A stretch of DNA of 64,000 bases, taken from contig CAVSES010000002.1 of NCBI GenBank assembly GCA_963727045.1, forward strand, positions 2,046,001 through 2,110,000. The letters run 5' to 3'. The notes under the pieces are model-generated. The model was not told the DNA's origin. It ran no database searches and was given only the letters and a program-made list of their open reading frames with translations. Positions 43,647 to 53,780 of the stretch are shown here, one piece after another. The translations under genes were made by a program, and so were the position numbers. Source of the stretch: Bog-1198 sp963727045 (lineage in GTDB: Bacteria; Pseudomonadota; Gammaproteobacteria; Steroidobacterales; Steroidobacteraceae). Position 1 is the first letter of the stretch; every line of letters begins with the position of its first letter.

Positions 43647-46600
43647 TGAGTGCGCGCAAGGCCGCCAAGATCCTGCTCTATTGCCTAGCCGGGATGCTGG
43701 GCCTCGCAATCCTGCTGATGTTGGCCGTCAAGCTCGCGCTGGACCGCGCCCCTCTGTATCAGGTTGAGATCAAGCAGTGGCTGCAAACCCAAACCGGATA
43801 TCACATCGCCTTCGCCGGCGTTTCCCCCTCGTTTCGCTGGTATGGGCCGGAGCTGCATTTCTCGCGGCTGGAGCTGCGCTCCAAGGATGACCGCCGGGTG
43901 CTGGCGCGCGCAGCCGGCGGGCGCGTAGCCGCCGACATATGGCAGCTGATCAGCAGCGGCAAGCTGCTTGCGGGCAGAATCGAGCTCGATTCGCCGAACA
44001 TCGTCATCGCGCGCCTCGGCCCGGCGAGCTTTGCGCTCGCATCCGAGATCAAACTGGGCGGGGACAACTCCTCCTCTCTCGAGACGCTCACGCTGGACGA
44101 TCTGCCCGCGGGCAAATTGGCGATCCGTCACGCCGTGGTCGTGATGAAAGATTGGAACTCCGCGTTGCCGCAGCTCGAGCTGCAGGATGTCAACCTCGAC
44201 ATACGGCGCGGCCTCGAGGACCTGTCGCTCGCGCTGAATGCGCGCCTGCCGCGTGCGCTCGGCGGCACGCTGAACATCCTCGGCAACGCGCACGGCCTGG
44301 AGCGGCTGCAATCCTTGAGCTGGAGCGCATCGGTCCGTGCGCGCGATATTTCCTTTTCGGGGTGGCGGTTGCTGCTGCCCGAATATTTGAGCCGGCTGGA
44401 TGCGGGCAGCGGAGCATTCGAACTCGCGGCGAGCGGCACCGGAGGCGTCCTGTCGCAGGCTGAACTCGATTTCGCGGCGCAGGGCGTGGTCACGCAGCTC
44501 TCCGACGGCCCGAGCGCCAAATTCCAGCAGATCAGCGGCGTCTTGAGCGTTGCGCATGCGCAAGATCGCTGGACCCTTTCGGGCAGGAAGGTGCGCACGG
44601 TACGGTCGGGCCGCCGAGATCCCGATTCGCAGTTCGACGTGGCTTGGCGCAGCGCCGATTCCGGCTTGCTCGATCTGCGCGCGCACGCCAATTACTTTCG
44701 TGCCGACACGCTGCTGCCGCTCGGCGGTCTCCTGCCGGACAAGGCGGTGCGCGACCGGCTTCAGGAGATAGCTCCGACCGGCGAATGGACCGAGGCGGTC
44801 ATCGCCCTGGCCCGCAGCTCGGCCGCCGACCCCTGGCGGCTGCAGGTCCAGGCAAAATTCCGGGACGTCGGATTTGCCCCGGTGGGGCGCTCGCCGGGTC
44901 TGCGCGGCTTGACGGGCACGATTGCCGGGACCGAAAGCGGCGGCCACGTGAATATCGACACCCGCACGGCGGTGTTCACGTGGCCCGCGCAGCTATCGCG
45001 CCCCGTGGAGCTCGAAACGCTGACGACAACCGTGTACTGGAAGCGCACGAGCGATGAACTGTTGATTGCCACGCCGGATTGGGAAATGAAGAACCGCGAC
45101 GCCCTGGTTCGCGCCAAGGCAGCATGGGCACTGCCCCGCCGACGGCTCCTCGCCGGTGTTGACGCTGGCGAGTACCGTGGAGAACGGCAACGTGGCGGAC
45201 ACACGCTACTATCTTCCGCGCGCGCTCATTGCACCGCCGGGGCTGGCCTGGCTGGATCGAGCTCTTGTGGCGGGCCGCCTGTCGCGGGCGGACGTGGTGT
45301 TGCGCGGACCGATACGGCAGTTTCCGTTCCGCGACGGCAGCGGGCTGTTTCTCGCGCGATGTGTCCTCGAAGGAATGACGCTCGACTACGGCGAAGGATG
45401 GCCGCCGCTCGAAGGCCTGGTCGCGCAGGCGGAATTTCGCAACGAGGGATTGACCGCGCGCCTCGTCTCCGGACGGGTCGGCGGCATTCCGCTCGGATCG
45501 GCTGATGCGCGCTTCGCCGATTTCAAAACCGGCGAGCTCGAAATTCACGTCGGGGCGGCCGGCGACGCCGGGGACGCGCTCAAATTTCTGCGGGCATCGC
45601 CGCTCGATGGATCGTCGGAGCACGCCTTCTCCAATGTCGACGCCAAAGGCGCGATGCAATCCAAGGTCGACTTGTTTCTGCCGTTCAAGGATTTCGTGCA
45701 TCGGCGCATATTGATTCACGGCCGCCTGGACGGCGTGGCGCTCAATCGATCCGGGTCGACGGTGGCTGCGACCGATTTGACCGGCGATTTCGACATCGAC
45801 GGCGCGCAAGTGGCCCATGCCGATGTCCACGGACGCGTTTTCGGCGGGAACTTTCAGATGCAAGTGCGGGCGCCGCGCAGCCGGCCGCTGACCCGCACGC
45901 AACTGGAATTTCGCGGCACGCTGAGCGGCGATGCGCTGCGTACGGCACTCGACCTGCCCCCGGGCATAATGATCGGCGGACAGACGGATTGGCGGGCCAC
46001 ATTCAAGATTGCACCCGAACCCAACCGCGAACGGAGCCTGCGCGTGAGCGGCAACCTGCTGGGTCTCGAGATGAAGCTGCCCGCGCCGTTGGACAAGAGC
46101 GCGGATACCCCGATGCCGTCCTGGCTCGAAATCCAATGGCCGGCGGCCGGCGGTGCGCAGGGACGCCTGGCTTTGGGGTCGCTGGTGAGCGGTTCCTACG
46201 GCCTGGAGCCCGATCCGAACGGCGTGCGGCTCGCGCATCTGACGCTGATATTCGGCGCCGGCGATTCGAATTCGAGCGAGTCGCAAATACTGAACGTGGG
46301 CGGATCCGTCGGGCGGTTGGACTTGGCAGGATGGCTCAGGCTGATTCCCGGTGAAAAAGGCGCCAAGCCGCTGTCGGACTATCTGCGCGCCGCCAGGCTC
46401 AACGTCGCCGAACTCGACTATCTGGGATTGGCGTTTCGCGACGTGTCGTTGAACCTGTCGGTGACGGAGGGCAGCCTGCATGTCGCCGTGGGCGGGCCCA
46501 ATGTCACCGGGACGATCGCATTGCCGCGCGGCGCCGATGCGACCGAGCCGTGGAAACTCGAGTTCGACCGGCTGCATTTCGAAGCCGCCGAAGCGGTGCC

Positions 46601-47504
46601 GTCGGAGGACGGCGCGTCCGCGGACTCCGATCATCCGCCGGAATTCTCGAACACTCCGGGTGATCCGCGCGGCATTCCGGCGATCGATTTTCATGCGGCC
46701 GACGTGCATTGGGGCGAGCGCCAGCTGGGCGATGTGCAGGCGACTCTTGTGAAGCTGGATGATGGCATCGGTTTGACGCACCTCGCGCTCGCCGGCGCCA
46801 ACTTCAACGCCAGCGCGGTGGGGGAATGGCGCGGCAAGGATGCCGGATTGGGCCGCATCGAGGGGACGCTCACCAGCAACGACGTCCAGGACACGCTCAA
46901 GCAGCTGGGCTATATTCCGGTCATCGAAGCCAAATCGGGACGCATGGACTTCGACCTGAATTGGATCGGGGCGCCGACCGCCGAGAGTTTGAGTCTGGCG
47001 GCGGGACACGTGCAGCTGTCGCTCGAGCGGGGCCAAATCGTCGGGCTCAAGCCGGGCGCCGGGCGGGTATTGGGACTTACCAGTGTTGCTGCGCTGCGCA
47101 GACGCCTGGCGCTCGATTTCAGCGATCTTACGGACAAAGGCCTGGCATTCGACACCGCGCGGGGCAATTTCGATCTACGCGAGGGCAGCGCCTATACCGA
47201 TGACCTCCTCGTCAAGGGACCGGCGGCCGAAATCGGCCTAATTGGCCGGGTCGGCTTGAAAAACAAGGATTACGACCAAACTGCAGTGGTGACCGGCAGC
47301 GTCGGGAATTCGCTGCCGTTGGCGGCTTTGGCGGGCGGGCCCGTCGTGGCCGGGGCCGTGCTTCTTTTCACGCAAGTGTTCAAACAACCGCTGAAGGGAC
47401 TGGCACGAGGGTATTATCGAATCACGGGCAGTTGGGATAATCCGATTGTCGAACGGATCAAGAGCGCAGACGCGGCCGCCGCATCTGCCGAGGCGCCGAA
47501 ATAG
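43646..47504 (+). CDS. yhdP: YhdP/TIGR02099 family AsmA-like protein, interrupted by a one-base frameshift
   Basis: YhdP-type proteins are long inner-membrane-anchored periplasmic bridges thought to move phospholipids to the outer membrane. The ATG at 43646 overlaps the rng stop. One N-terminal transmembrane helix (about 9-31) is followed by AsmA-like beta-rich repeats and a C-terminal hydrophobic region (GGPVVAGAVLLFTQVF). The 5' part is read from 43646 and would run on to a false stop at 45505. The true continuation is in the frame that ends at 47504. The switch is at the CCCC run 45134-45137: removing one C restores LPADGSSPVLTLAS. Repaired length would be about 1285 residues, close to E. 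coli YhdP. The break may be a sequencing error. Confidence 0.85.
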
Positions 47505-48365
47505 ATGGGCAAAGTTGCCGCCATACAGATGACGTCGAGCCATATCGTCGCAGACAATTTGTCCGCGGCTGGTGAATTGTTGCGTCAAGCCAAAGACCTG
47601 GGATGCGACATCGCCTGCCTCCCGGAGAACTTCTCGTTCATCGGGCTGCGCGATGCCGACAAGGTGGAGGTCGCCGAATCCGACGGCGACGGTGCGGTCC
47701 AATCCTTCCTCAGCGACACCGCTCGAAAGCTCAACATGTGGATCTTGGGCGGCACCGTCGTCATCCGATGCAGAGGTGATCGCCGGGTGGCCAACTCGTC
47801 GCTGCTGATCGACGCCGCAGGCAAGCGCGTGGCGCGCTACGACAAGATTCATTTGTTCGATGTGACCATTCCCGGCCGGGAGGAGCAATATCGCGAGTCC
47901 GCCCACGTCGTCGCGGGGCGCGAGCCGGTGGTGGCGGATACGCCCGTCGGCAGGCTCGGACTCTCGGTCTGCTACGACATGCGCTTTCCCGAACTGTACC
48001 GCGAACTGGAGTTGCAGGGCGCCGAGTGGCTGGCGATGCCCGCGGCGTTTACGGTGCCGACGGGCCGCGCGCATTGGGAGACCCTGCTGCGGGCGCGGGC
48101 CATCGAGAACCTGTCCTACGTCGTCGCGCCGGCGCAGAGCGGCACTCATACGAGCGGCCGCGAGACGTATGGCGATTCCCTCATCGTCGATTATTGGGGC
48201 CAGGTGCTGTCGCGCCTGGCGAAAGGTACCGGAGTGATCACAGCCGACATTGATCTTGCGAAGCAGGCAGAGACGCGCGCGCGCTTTCCGGCGCTCGACA
48301 ACCGCCAACTGGGGCTGCCCGACGCCGCTCCGGAACCGCGCAGCGCCGCGCCGGTGCTCACATGA
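47505..48365 (+). CDS. Carbon-nitrogen hydrolase (Nit1-type, probable deaminated glutathione amidase)
   Basis: The 286-residue nitrilase-superfamily enzyme has the triad Glu41 (LPENFSF), Lys114 (RYDKIHLFDV) and Cys156 (LSVCYDMRFPELYR). These flanking sequences are those of Nit1-type amidases, which remove deaminated glutathione, a transamination side product. It starts directly after the yhdP stop, and its end overlaps the tldD ATG, the usual gammaproteobacterial arrangement. Confidence 0.92.
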   Translation: MGKVAAIQMTSSHIVADNLSAAGELLRQAKDLGCDIACLPENFSFIGLRDADKVEVAESDGDGAVQSFLSDTARKLNMWILGGTVVIRCRGDRRVANSSLLIDAAGKRVARYDKIHLFDVTIPGREEQYRESAHVVAGREPVVADTPVGRLGLSVCYDMRFPELYRELELQGAEWLAMPAAFTVPTGRAHWETLLRARAIENLSYVVAPAQSGTHTSGRETYGDSLIVDYWGQVLSRLAKGTGVITADIDLAKQAETRARFPALDNRQLGLPDAAPEPRSAAPVLT

Positions 48366-49825
48366 ACGCGCGCACCGCTCTGAAGAGCGAGGCTCGGTTC
48401 GATGTCGCGGAGAAAATGATCCTCGCCCCGTCCGGCCTCGACGAAACCCGGCTGTCGACGGTGCTCGACGCCGTGATGAGCCGCGGCGTGGATTATGCGG
48501 ATCTGTATTTTCAGCTGTCGCGGGAGGAGTCCTGGTCGCTCGAGGACGGCATCGTCAAGGAAGGATCGCACAGCATCGAGCAAGGAGTCGGCGTGCGCGC
48601 CATCAGCGGAGAGAAAACCGGCTTCGCCTACACCGACGAAGTGCTGCTGCCTGCGCTGATCGAGGCATCCGACGCCGCGCGTGCCATTGCCCGCAGCGGC
48701 GGGCGAAACGCGGTGAAGGCATGGCAGCGACCGTTGACGCACAAGCTGTATCTGCCGGTCGATCCCCTCGACGCGATACGCGACGAAGACAAGGTGGCGT
48801 GGCTGATGCGCATAGACGCCGATACGCGCCGCATCGATCCGAGGGTCAAACAGGTGATGGCCTCGTTGGCGGCGGTGCACGAGGTGGTGCTGATCGCGAC
48901 GAGCGACGGCACGCTGACGGCGGATGTGCGGCCTCTCGTGCGGGTCAACGTCTCGGTCATCGTCGAGCAGAACGGCCGCCGCGAGCAGGGCTACAGCGGC
49001 GGCGGCGGGCGTTTCGGACTCGACGAATTGCTGCGCGGCGAGGAGCCCTTTGCCCACGGACGGGAGGCCGTGCGCCAGGCGCTGGTGAATCTCGAGGCGG
49101 TTGCCGCGCCTGCCGGTTCCATGACGGTCGTATTGGGGCCGGGCTGGCCCGGTATCCTGTTGCACGAGGCCATAGGGCATGGCCTGGAAGGCGACTTCAA
49201 TCGCAAGGGCACGTCGGCCTTTTCCAACCGCATCGGCCAAAAGGTCGCCGCGGACGAAATCACCGTGGTCGACGACGGCACGCTCGATCGACGGCGCGGG
49301 TCGCTGAATGTCGACGATGAAGGCACGCCGACCCAATGCACGACGCTGATCGAAAAGGGTGTGCTGCGGGGCTACATCCAGGACAAGATGAACGCGAAAT
49401 TGATGGGGATGCCGGCGACCGGCAACGGCCGACGCGAGTCCTTCGCCCACATGACGCTGCCGCGCATGACCAATACCTACATGCGCGCCGGTTCGCGCCC
49501 GCCGGAGGAAATCATCGCCTCCGTCCAGAAGGGCCTGTACGCCGTGAATTTCGGCGGCGGGCAGGTCGACATCACTTCCGGAAAATTCGTGTTTTCGGCG
49601 AGCGAAGCCTACTTGATCGAGAACGGCAAGATCGGCGCTCCCGTCAAAGGGGCGACCCTGATCGGCAACGGCCCGGACGTCCTGCAGCGTGTCAGCATGG
49701 TCGGCAGCGACCTGAAGCTCGACGGCGGCGTCGGCACCTGCGGGAAGGAAGGCCAGTCGGTGCCCGTCGGAGTCGGTCAGCCCACTTTGCGGATCGATGC
49801 GCTGACGGTGGGCGGCACGGGCTGA
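48362..49825 (+). CDS. tldD: Metalloprotease TldD
   Basis: TldD forms the catalytic half of the TldD-TldE (PmbA) heterodimer that cleaves unfolded peptides and matures some peptide natural products. The 487-residue product has the zinc motif HEAIGH (His268, Glu269, His273) and the third ligand region GVGTCGKEGQSVPVGVGQP with Cys460. The partner gene pmbA is 7.4 kb downstream. Confidence 0.95.
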   Translation: MNARTALKSEARFDVAEKMILAPSGLDETRLSTVLDAVMSRGVDYADLYFQLSREESWSLEDGIVKEGSHSIEQGVGVRAISGEKTGFAYTDEVLLPALIEASDAARAIARSGGRNAVKAWQRPLTHKLYLPVDPLDAIRDEDKVAWLMRIDADTRRIDPRVKQVMASLAAVHEVVLIATSDGTLTADVRPLVRVNVSVIVEQNGRREQGYSGGGGRFGLDELLRGEEPFAHGREAVRQALVNLEAVAAPAGSMTVVLGPGWPGILLHEAIGHGLEGDFNRKGTSAFSNRIGQKVAADEITVVDDGTLDRRRGSLNVDDEGTPTQCTTLIEKGVLRGYIQDKMNAKLMGMPATGNGRRESFAHMTLPRMTNTYMRAGSRPPEEIIASVQKGLYAVNFGGGQVDITSGKFVFSASEAYLIENGKIGAPVKGATLIGNGPDVLQRVSMVGSDLKLDGGVGTCGKEGQSVPVGVGQPTLRIDALTVGGTG

Positions 49826-50057
49826 GAATCGCGAGGGCGGGCTGCGCAGATCTCCAAGGCTGCGCCTATCTTTGCATATCTGCGCATTCGCGCGAAGAGG
49901 GGCGATTTCACGCGCCGCTTCATCCATGCAGAATGATCCCGCGGCGCATTCAAGGGATGAATGCCCCTTGGGGAACTGCACGATGCTGGCGGCCGCGGCG
50001 CGGGCGGGACGCTCCCGACACAGGCGCCTTCGCCCGCGCTTTTTGGTAACCTCCCGC

Positions 50058-51203
50058 ATGCAGTTGCCAACCACGACACGAAGCGCACGGATCGATTTTT
50101 TGCGCGGCGTCGCGATTTTTCTGGTGCTGCTGCTCCACTTCTCGCTGACCTACGACCTCATCGACAGCCCATTGTCGAGGGTGGTGCCGGCCGCGTGGCT
50201 GCGGGCCGCCATCCTGAACGGCAACTACGGCGTCACCATATTCTTCGTGATCTCCGGGTTCCTGATCACCTCGAACAATCAGCATCGCTACGGCCGGCTG
50301 GGCGATGTCGACCTGCGGCAGTTCTACGCATTTCGCTTTTCGAGGATCATTCCGCCCCTGCTGCTGGCGCTTTCCATCATCGTCCCGCTGGGACTGCTGG
50401 GCGTGCCTTCGTTCAGCTCGAGCGAGGGCGGGCACCCCATGCCGCCCTCGTTTTTCGTGGTGGCCGTGCTTTCTGTATTGACCTTCTGGCACAACGTTCT
50501 GATGGAAACGACGGGATACTTCAATTATTGCCTGAACATCTACTGGTCCCTGTCCGTCGAGGAAGTGTTTTATCTGATCTTCCCGCTTGCCTGCATCGTG
50601 TTGAAGCGCAACCGATACATCATCGGCTTGTGCGCCGTCGCCATCGCGGCGGGTCCGGCCTACCGAAGCGCGCACCGGGACGATGAGCTCTATTTCATGT
50701 ACGGCTATGCGGCGTGCTTCGACGCGATTGCGTTCGGCTGCCTCACGGCCCTGTGCCGTCGCCATTTCGGCATCGGCCGGACCGCGAAGCGCCTCATTCG
50801 CGGCGCGGCGGCAGCGGGTTTGGCGGCGGGATATTTCGCCGGGATAGACGGACACGAGGTGTTCGGCTTCTCCGTCATCGCCCTCTGCAGCGCATGTTTG
50901 TTGATCGATGCATTCGATGCGCCCGGCGGCGACATGGCGCCCCTGCCGGCCAGGGCCGTCGGCTGGCTCGGCCGGCACAGCTATGAACTCTACCTGTTTC
51001 ACATCATCGTGCTCGCCGGCATGCGCAACGTTGTACCCAAGGGGACGCTGGCGCATGCCTGCAAGCTGCCGTTCTTCGCATTGTTCCTGCTGTCCTCCGC
51101 GCTTGGCGCGGCAGCGGTGTCCCGCTTTTTCGGCGAGCCTTTGAACGCAGCGCTTCGCCTGTATATGGCGCAAAACCGCGTCGGGCGGCGCGACTTGCGC
51201 TAA
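50058..51203 (+). CDS. Acyltransferase 3 family membrane protein (OafA/YrhL-like)
   Basis: From the ATG at 50058 the product has 381 residues with about ten hydrophobic helices. It starts SARIDFLRGVAIFLVLLLHF with the family's catalytic His in LLHFSLTYD, and has VTIFFVISGFLI and FRFSRIIPPLL. Such enzymes acylate cell-surface sugars or peptidoglycan. No adjacent sugar-modification genes reveal the substrate. The 232 bases before it hold no convincing gene. Confidence 0.9.
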   Translation: MQLPTTTRSARIDFLRGVAIFLVLLLHFSLTYDLIDSPLSRVVPAAWLRAAILNGNYGVTIFFVISGFLITSNNQHRYGRLGDVDLRQFYAFRFSRIIPPLLLALSIIVPLGLLGVPSFSSSEGGHPMPPSFFVVAVLSVLTFWHNVLMETTGYFNYCLNIYWSLSVEEVFYLIFPLACIVLKRNRYIIGLCAVAIAAGPAYRSAHRDDELYFMYGYAACFDAIAFGCLTALCRRHFGIGRTAKRLIRGAAAAGLAAGYFAGIDGHEVFGFSVIALCSACLLIDAFDAPGGDMAPLPARAVGWLGRHSYELYLFHIIVLAGMRNVVPKGTLAHACKLPFFALFLLSSALGAAAVSRFFGEPLNAALRLYMAQNRVGRRDLR

Positions 51204-51235
51204 TGTTGCGCCTTTCTTGAACCAGGAGCGGACCT

Positions 51236-52923
51236 GTGAAATTGTTCAGCCTTGCGGTGCTCGCATTAAGTGCGGCCGAGTGGCCGGAGTGGCCGGTGCG
51301 GGTGCGGCGCCGGATCTGGGCCGGGAGCTGGGCCTGCCGGTCAAGGCGGCCGTTGCGATGCGCGGTATCGATCCGCAACGCATCCGTGCGCACGTGCGGT
51401 TCTTATCGGACGACCTCCTCGAGGGGCGCGGGACCGGTGCACGCGGCGGCGACATCGCGGCCAAGTACATCGCCACGCAGTTCGCGTTGGACGGACTGAA
51501 ACCCGCCGGGGACGAGGGCGGCTATCTGCAGCGCGTCGAATTCACCGGCGTACGGACATCGCCGGCGACGACGGCCTCCTTGGAACCGGCGAACGGAAGC
51601 GCGCTCGTCTTGAAGCTCGGCGCGGACTACGTGATCAGCAATCAGCTGCAGACCGGCAGCGTCGACATCGACGCCCCGATCGTGTTCGCCGGCTACGGGA
51701 TCGAGGCTCCCGAGTACCGCTGGAACGATTTCGAGGGCGTCGACGTCAGGGGCAAGGTGGTGTTGGTGATCGTCAACGAGCCGCCGTCGACCGACACAAA
51801 ATTCTTCAATGCCGAAGCGCTGACTTATTACGGGCGCTGGACCTACAAGTTCGAAGAGGCGGCGCGCAAAGGAGCGGTCGGCGCACTCATCATTCACCGC
51901 ACCGACCTTGCGAGCTACGGCTGGAGCGTGGTGCAGAGTTCCTGGAGCGGCGAGGCCGTGTATCTGAGCAACGACAAGGATCCGAAGCTCAAGGCGGCTT
52001 CGTGGGTGCAGCTCGATGTTGCGCGGCAATTGTTCGCCGCCTCCGGCCTCAAGCTCGAGGACATGATGGCAAGCGCCGGCACGCGCGGATTCAAGTCACG
52101 GGAATTGCCGGTGCGGTTCAAATCCCACATCGTGAGCGAGGTTCGAAAATTCGTCTCCAACAACGTGCTCGGCCTGCTGTCCGGCACCGACGGCGCCGCC
52201 GCCGATCAGGCCGTCGTGTATTCGGCGCACTACGATCATTTGGGAATCGATCAGTCGATGAGCGGCGACAACATCTACAACGGTGCCATCGACAACGGCA
52301 CCGGCGTGGGGGTGCTGCTGGAACTCGCCCATGCCTACGGCTCGGCCATGATCCGGCCGCCCCATGCGGTGTTGTTCGCTGCGGTGACGGCCGAGGAGAA
52401 GGGGCTGCTCGGATCCAACTTTCTGGGCAAGCACCTGCCCATCGCGGCCGCGCATATCGCGCTCGGCCTCAATTTTGATGCGATACCGCCGATCGGCCTG
52501 CCGCAATCGGTGAACGTCACGGGCGCAGAGCGCACGTCGTTCTATCCCACCGTGGAAAAGACGGCCAGGACCTTCGGATTCGAAATTCAGGCGGACGCCG
52601 AACCCGGCGCCGGCCACTACTATCGCTCCGATCACTTCAGTCTGGCGCGCGCCGGGGTCCCTGCGTTCTCGATCAATACCGGCGTGAAATTCGCGGGCCA
52701 TCCTGCGGAATGGGGAAAGGCGCAGCGCGACGATTACACGGCGAAGCACTATCACAATCCCAGCGACGAGTACTCGCCAGCGATGGATTTTTCGAGCAAC
52801 GCGTCGCTCGCTCGCTTCGGCTTTGCGCTGGGCTGGCAGGCGCTCGAGGCGAAAGGCACGGTGAAGTGGCTGCCTGGCGATGAGTTCGAGGCCGCTCGCC
52901 TGCAGAGCGGCGGCGCACGATGA
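51236..52923 (+). CDS. M28 family metallopeptidase with signal peptide, frameshifted near the start
   Basis: A secreted zinc aminopeptidase. GTG 51236 follows caggag and opens the signal peptide MKLFSLAVLALSAA. The rest, from GVAGVAGAGAAPDLGREL on, is in another frame. Restoring one G at about 51278, in the ggccggagt repeat, joins the two. The M28 core includes a PA-type insert (FAGYGIEAPEYRWNDFEGVD) and the zinc ligand segments SAHYDHLG, IDNGTGVG, AEEKGLLGS and HYYRSDHFS. The large frame is also open from a TTG at 51217, but that would give no signal peptide. The repaired protein is about 562 residues. Confidence 0.85.
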
Positions 52924-53005
52924 TTCCCAGCAGATCGCGTTCGCGCGGATGCGGACTGCGCCGCACCACGCGACATATTGTGAGATTCTGACGGCACGAC
53001 TTCCG

Positions 53006-53088
53006 GAATTCCGACAAGGCGACACGTCGAATTCCGACGACACGTCGCACTGTTGCGACGGGTTGCTTCGCGGCCTCAAGCGAAACAA
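53006..53088 (+). repeat. Imperfect tandem repeat and hairpin upstream of a small gene
   Basis: GAATTCCGAC occurs at 53006-53015 and 53029-53038, each followed by GACACGTCG (53021-53029 and 53039-53047), giving two copies that differ by a five-base insertion. Nearby TTGCTTCGC (53063-53071) and GCGAAACAA (53080-53088) form a 9-bp stem with one mismatch. The region separates the M28 gene from a 54-codon ORF and could be its control region. Confidence 0.5.
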
Positions 53089-53174
53089 CAATAACGTGCG
53101 CCGGATCTCATCTGCCTGCGGATGGGACTCGGTACTCTGACCACACGTATCAACGACGCAACGACGGAGTTTCC

Positions 53175-53339
53175 ATGGCCGACAATTCAATGACGGGCAC
53201 GTTTCAGCTGAATCTGCCCAAGGACCTGCTGTCGGAGGCCAAACGGGCTCCCAAAGTAAAGACTGAACAGCTTCGGGTCGAGGGGTGGCGCAATTCCTGG
53301 CTATCTCGAATTTCCGAGCTGTTGGTCGGCAAGGACTGA
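53175..53339 (+). CDS. Small hypothetical protein (54 aa)
   Basis: The ATG at 53175 stands six bases behind a ggag ribosome-binding site. The predicted product starts MADNSMTGTFQLNLPKDLLS and ends in WLSRISELLVGKD; it is mostly helical, Lys/Arg/Glu-rich, with no signal or membrane segment. I do not recognise a family. Support is the SD spacing, a balanced residue composition and the isolated position with room for a promoter. Confidence 0.5.
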   Translation: MADNSMTGTFQLNLPKDLLSEAKRAPKVKTEQLRVEGWRNSWLSRISELLVGKD

Positions 53340-53419
53340 CGCCTGTCAGGCTCAGGGAGGGTTGGCAGGCAATGAGGCGCGCCGCTTGAGCCGCTGCGGC
53401 ATCCGCACCCGAGGACGGT

Positions 53420-53445
53420 CCGGGGCCCCCGGGAGGCGGCCCCGG
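53420..53445 (+). terminator. GC-rich hairpin after the small ORF
   Basis: CCGGGGCC (53420-53427) and GGCCCCGG (53438-53445) form a perfect 8-bp stem with a 10-base loop. No T run follows. It may end transcription from the small gene, but a Rho-independent terminator is not proven. Confidence 0.35.
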
Positions 53446-53538
53446 AGCGGGTCATGGGGTGAGATCGGCCCGCTTTAAGTCAAATTGCCGGGTTTGCGCG
53501 CCGTGTCCGCATTAACATAGGGCACGGAGGGATCCCAA

Positions 53539-53778
53539 ATGCGCCTGGCTCGTCCTGTTTATGAAAGTCTGCCCTATGTCTATATGGCGATCGGCGGATT
53601 GGCCATCTTTCTTTTCTACCTCGATCCGATCGGGCCGCGCGCGGTCATCGCCTTCGTGCTCGGCGTCGTCGTCGAAACGGCGGCGCTGACGGTGCTGTTG
53701 CGGCGCCAGGACTACCGTGCGCTGAGCCGCGAATATTCCGGCGAAACGATCGACTTGCCGTCGTCGCTGCGGGGCTGA
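53539..53778 (+). CDS. Small two-helix membrane protein of unknown function
   Basis: The 79-residue product has two predicted transmembrane helices (about 11-29 and 35-55) and a charged C-terminal tail (RREDYR-like RRQDYRALSREYSGE). The ATG follows a strong ggaggga ribosome-binding site. It converges with the AAA-FHA gene, two bases away. No family is recognised. Confidence 0.7.
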   Translation: MRLARPVYESLPYVYMAIGGLAIFLFYLDPIGPRAVIAFVLGVVVETAALTVLLRRQDYRALSREYSGETIDLPSSLRG

Positions 53779-53780
53779 TC

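Noticed and set aside
45122..45160. Programmed +1 frameshift in yhdP
   Set aside because: There is no slippery codon pair, in-frame stop or stimulatory structure at the site, and family members are read in one frame.
44976..47036. 686-codon open frame on the minus strand
   Set aside because: Shadow of yhdP; no start signal and no family features.
49826..50057. Small gene between tldD and the acyltransferase
   Set aside because: Open frames here lack a ribosome-binding site and continue into the neighbouring genes; only a weak 6-bp stem (CAAGGG/CCCTTG) near 49949 was seen.
48191..50074. 627-codon open frame on the minus strand
   Set aside because: Shadow of nit and tldD, both of which have intact catalytic motifs on the plus strand.
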